NCBI GenBank assembly: GCA_017619755.1
Contig: JAFZRU010000027.1
Location: forward strand, 62,001-126,000
Direction: 5' to 3'
DNA: 64,000 bases
From: Prevotella sp.
Lineage (GTDB): Bacteria > Bacteroidota > Bacteroidia > Bacteroidales > Bacteroidaceae
Shown: positions 59,103-64,000 of the stretch, in pieces
Layout of the letters: every line of letters starts with the position of its first letter
Numbering within the stretch: the first letter of the stretch is position 1
Translations under genes and position numbers: made by a program
The notes under the pieces: model-generated
Databases searched by the model: none
The model's input: the letters and a program-made list of their open reading frames with translations, nothing else
Told to the model about the DNA's origin: nothing

Positions 59103-61579
59103 TTATTGCACCTTGAGCGGCACGACCTTTACAATTTGGCCGGGCTTGGTGGTGATGTCGTATTCATAGACCTTCTTGACGGGAAGGAGGTTGAACTCCT
59201 TGAGCTCTGAAGAGCGGAGAGGAGCCTTGATTTCCGCCGTCTGAAGCAAGGGGTTGTCGCAAACTCCCTTGGCTTCGGTCAATCCCTTGCCCTGCAGTGG
59301 CACATAGGAGCGGAGGCGGAGCGTACCGCCGATGGTTGACTTGATGGCGGCGTGTTTCATCTCGCCTTCCACCCATTGAATGGCCACCTCGAAGCCCCCC
59401 CTGGCGCACAGGCCTTCCACCTTTCCGTTCTTCCAAGCCTTCGGAAGCGCCGGCAGCAGGTGCACTGCCCCGTCGTGGCTTTGCACAAGCATCTCGGCGA
59501 TGCCCGCAGCGCAGCCGAAATTGCCGTCGATTTGGAAAGGCGGGTGCGCGTCGAAGAGGTTGGGGAATGTCCTTCCCTGCGGGAACTTGGCTGCCACGTC
59601 CTCGTTGGGCAGGATGTGGAGCATGTTGGAGATGATGCGGAAGGCGTGGTCACCATCGAGCATGCGGGCCCAGAAATTGATTTTCCATCCCAAGCTCCAC
59701 CCTGTGGCCATGTCACCCCTTTGGTTGAGGGTATTGGCAGCAGCCGTAAAGAGGTCCGGGTGGGAATAGGGAGAGATTTGGTTGGATGGATACAGACCGT
59801 AGAGGTGAGAGATGTGCCGGTGCTGGTCCTTGGGGTTGTCGCCGTCCTGCAGCCACTCCTGCAACTGTCCGTGACGTCCTATCTGCATGAGCGGCAGTTG
59901 GTTGATGACATTCTTGAGCCGCTGCTGGTAAGCAGCGTCCTCTCCGAGGATTTGCGCCGCCCTCATGGTGTTGCCCAAGGCGTCGAAGGCGATTTGGTTG
60001 TCCATGGTGCATCCGGCGGTCACTGGCGTCCGCTTGCCCATGGGGCCGTGCTCGGGTGACACCGACGGCACGACGACAAGATAACCGAGCGTGGGATGCT
60101 TCTGCAAGTAGTCGAGGTAGAAGTCCGCCGTCCCCTTCATCACCGGGTACCATTTTCTCAGGAACTCCTTGTCGCCGGTGAAGAGGTAGTGCTGCCAGAT
60201 GTGGGTAGCGAGCCACGCCCCGCCGTTGGGGAACATTCCCCAGGTAGCGCCGTCCACCGGCCCTGCGATGCGCCAGAGGTCGGTGTTGTGGTGCGCCATC
60301 CATCCCCCGCAGCCATACATCTCCTGGCCGTTTTGGCTCCGGTGACGCTGAGATCCTTGATCAAGTCGAAGAGCGGCATCTGCGTCTCGGGGATGTTGCC
60401 CACGTTGGCGAGCCAGTAGTTCATCTCCGTGTTGATGTTGATGGTGTACTTGCTGTCCCAGGGAGCGTTTTTCTTGTTGTTCCATACACCTTGCAGGTTG
60501 GCCGGCTGTCCTCCGGGCTGCGAGGAACAGATGAGAAGGTATCTTCCATACTGGAACATAAGAGCCACGAGGTCCATGTCCTTTCCACCCTCGAACACCT
60601 CCAATCGTCTGTCTGTGTTGGCCTTCGACATCTCCGACTTGTCGAGTTCGAGTTTCACTCTGTTGAATTGCTCCGAATATTTCTTGACATGCGCCTCCAA
60701 CAGTTTGTCGTAGGGTTTGGCCATGGCCTGTGCCAGGGCGACCCTGTTCTTCTCCGCCGCGTTACCGCTGACGTCGTGGTAGTTGACGAAATTGGTGGCC
60801 GCCGTGATGTAGATGGTGGCGGTGGTGGCCCCCATGACATGAACGTCGTGGAATCCATCCTCCATCGTGCCGTCGCTGACCACCTGGATGCGGCACTCCG
60901 CCTTGAGGCCGGCCTTCACTCCCTCATGGTCCACCCCGTTAATGACGGCTGTGATGCCATGGTCGGCCACTTTGTTTGAGTTTTCAAGCTCGCACTGGTG
61001 CCCCACCTTGAACGACAGGGAGTTTTTCTTATTAGCCGTGAGCCTGACGACGATGACGTTGTCCTCCATCGACGCAAAAGTTGTACGCCTGAACTCCACG
61101 TTCTTCTTCATATAGGAGACATTGGCCGTGGCGTTGTCCAAGTTGAGGTTGCGGTGATATTTGTAGGGGTTTTGCTCCACATCGAAATCGATGGTGACAG
61201 TGCCGAGGGTGAGGTATTTCATGCCATGCGGCCCCTTGATGAAATGCTTGTCGATGAGAGCTGCGGCGGCTTCCTCGTTGCCGTTGAAGATGTCGTTTCT
61301 CACCTGCGGGAGGTATTGCAGGGCCTCCTGGCTGTCGTTGTTGTGTGGCGAGCCAGACCAGAACGTCTCCTCGTTGAGTTGTATCTGCTCGTGGTTGGGG
61401 TCTCCATACACCATGGCCCCGAGGTGGGAGTTGCCGATGGGCAGTGCTTCGAGCCAGCACGTGGCGGGCCGGCTGTAAGAGAGCACCTTGGCATCCTTGG
61501 TTTTCAGGATTTGTGCATCGGCTGTGACAGCCACCATCAGGCAGCAAGCCGCAAGCCACATATTCTTGAGTTGTAACAT
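59103..61579 (-). pseudogene. GH95 alpha-L-fucosidase, interrupted by a single-base frameshift
   Basis: Together the two frames give about 824 residues, the normal size for GH95, which release alpha-1,2-linked fucose (some act on galactose). Part 1 (61579 to about 60334) has a signal peptide ending at ADAQ, then WLEALPIGNSHLGAMVYG, LNEETFWSGSP and [16 protein letters not shown]. Part 2 continues in another frame from [20 protein letters not shown] through [17 protein letters not shown] to 59103. The shift lies at the run of four Ts at 60331-60334: after GAK the expected Asn codon lacks one A. It is either a real inactivation, a slippage switch or a sequencing error. It starts 29 bases after the POT transporter stop. 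Confidence 0.88.
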
Positions 61580-61607
61580 GATACTGCTGTTGTTATGAGA
61601 TGTGTTG

Positions 61608-63179
61608 TCAGTCTGCCGTCACGGCGTTGAGTTTCTTGAGCAGTGCGAACATGACGATGGCACTGATGACGCACAGGGCGATAAGGATGCCCCAGTTGGC
61701 CATGAGCGGGATCTTGTTCCACAGCATGGAGGGGATGGAACTGAGGTAGTTGCCGATGGCCGTGGCGACGAACCATCCTCCCATCATGAGGCCCTTGTAT
61801 TTGGGCGGTGCCACCTTGGAGACGAAGGAGATGCCCATGGGTGAGAGGAGCAGTTCTGCGAAGGTGAGGGTGAGGTAGGTGCTGATGAGCCATCCCGGCG
61901 AGAGGATGTTCTGCGTCCTTTCTCCGAGGTCCATGGGTGAGATGAGGCCGAAGGAGCCCATGGTGATGACGACGAAACCGAGGGCCGCCACAAGCATGCC
62001 GAGGGCGATCTTGGTGGGAGCGGTAGGCTCCTTCCCCTTCCTTGCCAACGCTCCGAAGATGGCGAGGCTGAAGGGCGTGAGGGCCACGACGAAGAAGGGG
62101 TTGAACTGCTGGAAGTCGGAAGGCTGAGCCATCACGGGGTTGTCCATGCCGCTATAGAGGGCGTAGGCTCCGCACCAGAGGAGCAGCGTGGCGATGGCGC
62201 ATGTCCACCTCACCTTGGAGGTCTTGGCCTGAATGGCGCTGAAGACGGTATAGACGGAGACGGCGATGAGGAAGAGGCTCCAGATGTTGAAGCCGATGCG
62301 CATGGGCCCATAGACGGTGAGGTCAGTGTATTTCTTGGCGAAGAAGGTGAGAGCGGAGCCGTTCTGATGGAAGGCCATCCAGAAGAAGATGACGACGGCG
62401 AAGACGAGGACGAGAGCGATGATGCGGTCCTTGGTCTGCTTGGGAGTAAGTTCCTCCACGGGTGCCGCTGTCTCCTTGGCCTGCTTGGCGGTGATATCGG
62501 CGTGCTTGAACCATGCCCTGCAAGCGAAATAGATGGAGATGGAGAGGATGAGCGACACGCAGGCCACGCCGAAGCAAAGGCCGTAGGCTCCGGAGAGGGT
62601 GGAGAGGTATTCCGCCGCCCTGTCACCGTATGCCTCCTGTGCGTCGGTGACGTAGGTGAAACCGTGCCTGCTCAGGTATGCGTTGGTGATGACCTTTGCC
62701 ATATAGGGTGCGAACATAGCACCGATGTTGATGGCCATGTAGAAGAGGCTGAAGGCGGCGTCGCGCCTGGAGGAGTACTTGGGGTCGTCGTAGAGGTTGC
62801 CCACCAGCACCTGGAGGTTGCCTTTGAAGAGGCCGGTGCCAATGGAAACGAGTGCCAGTCCTCCGAACATGACGAACTTTCCGGTGTTGTCGGCTGCGGT
62901 GGGCATGGCGAGGCTGAGATAGCCCAAGAACATGACGCAGATGCCGATGACGACGCACTTGCCATAACCGATTTTGTCGGCCACGATGCCACCCACAAGG
63001 GGCATGAAATAGACCGCAGCAAGGAAGATGGCATACACCTGACCGGCTGCCTCCTCGCCCCATCCGAACTTAGCTTGCATGAAAAGGGCGAAGATGGCCA
63101 GCATGGTGTAGTAACCAAACCGCTCGCCCGTGTTGGCCAATGCCAAAGCATAAAGACCCTTAGGTTGTCCTTCGAACAT
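61608..63179 (-). CDS. POT/PTR-family proton-dependent oligopeptide transporter
   Basis: A 523-residue inner-membrane transporter of about 14 spans. The POT signature near the N-terminus is NTGERFGYYTMLAIF; the usual first Glu of ExxERF is Asn here, as in some bacterial members. A second family block is GNLYDDPKYSSRRDAAFSLFYMAINIGA. It imports di- and tripeptides with protons. It heads a two-gene unit with the fucosidase and has a clear promoter at 63281-63312 and a leader hairpin at 63221-63247. Start ATG 63179 is supported by MFEGQPKGLYAL, the common beginning of this subfamily. Confidence 0.92.
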   Translation of the reverse strand: MFEGQPKGLYALALANTGERFGYYTMLAIFALFMQAKFGWGEEAAGQVYAIFLAAVYFMPLVGGIVADKIGYGKCVVIGICVMFLGYLSLAMPTAADNTGKFVMFGGLALVSIGTGLFKGNLQVLVGNLYDDPKYSSRRDAAFSLFYMAINIGAMFAPYMAKVITNAYLSRHGFTYVTDAQEAYGDRAAEYLSTLSGAYGLCFGVACVSLILSISIYFACRAWFKHADITAKQAKETAAPVEELTPKQTKDRIIALVLVFAVVIFFWMAFHQNGSALTFFAKKYTDLTVYGPMRIGFNIWSLFLIAVSVYTVFSAIQAKTSKVRWTCAIATLLLWCGAYALYSGMDNPVMAQPSDFQQFNPFFVVALTPFSLAIFGALARKGKEPTAPTKIALGMLVAALGFVVITMGSFGLISPMDLGERTQNILSPGWLISTYLTLTFAELLLSPMGISFVSKVAPPKYKGLMMGGWFVATAIGNYLSSIPSMLWNKIPLMANWGILIALCVISAIVMFALLKKLNAVTAD

Positions 63180-63220
63180 AATTATTTCCTATTTTAAGTT
63201 GTTGATAATCAATAACCAAC

Positions 63221-63247
63221 CTTTCGGCATTCACCTTATGCCGAAAG
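63221..63247 (-). promoter_or_regulatory. 10-bp hairpin in the POT transporter leader
   Basis: CTTTCGGCAT (63221-63230) and ATGCCGAAAG (63238-63247) pair perfectly, with a 7-base loop. It lies within the predicted leader of about 95 bases, 42 bases before the start codon, and lacks a T-run. Confidence 0.5.
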
Positions 63248-63280
63248 CATCCGCACCCACCCTTCGCCGGGATTGGAGTG

Positions 63281-63312
63281 CAAATGTAATGAAAAACGGC
63301 AACATACGCAAA
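63281..63312 (-). promoter_or_regulatory. Bacteroidetes-type promoter for the POT transporter-GH95 unit
   Basis: Minus strand: TTTG (complement of 63309-63312), a 20-base spacer, TACATTTG (complement of 63281-63288). Full consensus. Confidence 0.82.
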
Positions 63313-63394
63313 TAATATCATGGTTTTTTCACAACGGAGTTGGGTTTTCCCACAGGCTTCACCCGTCCTTTTACGAGGCCCATTACAACTGTAG

Positions 63395-63415
63395 GGAATT
63401 ACTTTATGTAATTCC
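63395..63415 (-). terminator. Small hairpin after the nuclease-family gene
   Basis: GGAATTAC and GTAATTCC around a five-base loop, 33 bases after the stop of the gene at 63448. No T-run, so termination is uncertain. Confidence 0.35.
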
Positions 63416-63447
63416 TAACCATCTAAAAATCAGCATCATCGGCTTTG

Positions 63448-64000
63448 TCAGCTGTCAATTTTCCATTCGTCAATACGTTTGGTCTTCGTTGAGAAATTGA
63501 CCCCAATCTTGTATATACGTCTGCTGTCATATTCGAAGGCTTTGGCGTATTGTTTGTCTTCTATCTGTTGCAAGGCTTCATCGGCGCTCTTGTCGAGTTT
63601 GAATTCGAGAATATAGATGAAGTCATGTGTCTTGATGAACAAGTCCATCCGCCCGTCGGTGGTATGTCGCTCCACTTCAGTATAGAAGCCTATCATCTTG
63701 AAGACAATCCACACCACATTTTGGAAATACAATTCAGCATCACCCATCACTTGATAGTCGCCAGAGGCGAAGAGAGCCTCTAATCGTCGCATGAAGTTTT
63801 CCACCTTGCCGCTTCGTATCTCCTTGACGAATTGTGCCACGAAATATTGTCCCTGATTGGATTTCAAGCTGGTATAATACGGTATGAGGAATTTGGTGAA
63901 GCCTCGCTCCACTTCAAGATTGGGGAACCCCAGCTGATACAGTTCAAACTCCTTGTCGTAACCTTTCACTGTCAGATATCCGCTTTGATAAAGCATCGGG
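63448..64000 (-). CDS. PD-(D/E)XK nuclease-family protein with presumed N-terminal AAA domain (truncated by window edge)
   Basis: The visible C-terminal part, about 183 residues, contains the PD-(D/E)XK nuclease core: GRMDLFIKTHDFIYILEFKL, with Asp and the Glu-x-Lys of the active site, followed by the helix DEALQQIEDKQYAKAF. This matches the C-terminal domain (DUF1703 type) of the abundant Bacteroidetes AAA-ATPase proteins, whose N-terminal half (AAA-ATPase-like) would be to the right of the window. The sequence LYQSGYLTVKGYD at the edge is the usual junction region. These proteins occur in large paralogous sets; their role, possibly defence or nucleic-acid processing, is unsettled. The reading frame runs off the edge, so ATG 63996 is not the start. 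Confidence 0.85.
   Translation of the reverse strand, partial: PMLYQSGYLTVKGYDKEFELYQLGFPNLEVERGFTKFLIPYYTSLKSNQGQYFVAQFVKEIRSGKVENFMRRLEALFASGDYQVMGDAELYFQNVVWIVFKMIGFYTEVERHTTDGRMDLFIKTHDFIYILEFKLDKSADEALQQIEDKQYAKAFEYDSRRIYKIGVNFSTKTKRIDEWKIDS

Noticed and set aside
59103-61579. Two independent GH95 genes
   Set aside because: The halves share no overlap of conserved motifs and join exactly at one missing base, so this is one gene with a frameshift.

Overview
The window reads as chromosomal DNA of a Bacteroidales bacterium, most likely Prevotella or a close relative. Evidence: two SusC/SusD pairs, lipoproteins with acidic residues after the lipobox cysteine, Bacteroidetes-only families (DUF3256, DUF4230, DUF4369, DUF4890, probable DUF6057), weak Shine-Dalgarno use, and repeated promoters of the Bacteroidetes type TT(T)G-N20-TAnnTTTG. 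Species cannot be fixed by reading alone. No rRNA, tRNA, CRISPR array, integrase or transposase was recognised.

Layout. (1) 1-5.2 kb, + strand: 3' part of an S9 prolyl-oligopeptidase-type peptidase, two paralogous MFS transporters and a small coiled-coil protein. (2) 5.3-10.5 kb, +: a two-gene glycosidase operon (GH106-like, then GH2) behind a clear promoter. (3) 10.5-20.8 kb: three secreted proteins with similar C-terminal tails (a BIG2-type surface protein, an M6 metalloprotease and a 1210-residue three-module protein), a 55-codon peptide gene, one divergent DUF3256 gene, an interspersed three-hairpin repeat, and two 72-bp arrays of a 9-bp repeat flanking the 1210-residue gene. (4) 21.1-38.1 kb, +: a seven-gene uptake locus in the order FAS1 lipoprotein, SusC, SusD, FAS1 lipoprotein, FAS1 lipoprotein, SusC, SusD, closed by a strong terminator. 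(5) 38.1-38.5 kb: a 204-bp element made of three nested inverted repeats, then another copy of the three-hairpin repeat.

(6) 38.5-48.1 kb, - strand: a tightly packed eight-gene run transcribed as DUF4369 lipoprotein, dihydroorotase (pyrC), MetH activation-domain protein, metallophosphoesterase, plsC, rhodanese-metallo-beta-lactamase fusion, multi-spanning membrane protein, and beta-propeller lipoprotein with a CxxCH motif. (7) 48.2-55.2 kb, -: DivIC/FtsB-like protein plus a small membrane protein, a 790-residue protein with winged-helix-like segments, an 858-residue secreted beta-helix candidate, a promoter-terminator unit encoding only a 26-residue peptide, and a DUF4890 protein. (8) 55.6-59.0 kb, +: two DUF4230 genes, a sodium:amino-acid symporter and a stand-alone MBL-fold hydrolase. 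(9) 59.1-64 kb, -: a GH95 alpha-L-fucosidase gene broken by a one-base frameshift, a POT-family peptide transporter, and the 3' part of a PD-(D/E)XK nuclease protein.

Taken together the region is built for scavenging: extracellular peptidases, peptide and amino-acid transporters, plant- or host-glycan hydrolases (rhamnose, galactose, fucose linkages) and TonB-dependent uptake. The least explained parts are the two tiny promoter-driven peptide genes, the repeat elements, the FAS1-rich dual SusCD locus, the winged-helix/acidic-repeat protein and the CxxCH propeller. All family calls are from reading; no database search was run.
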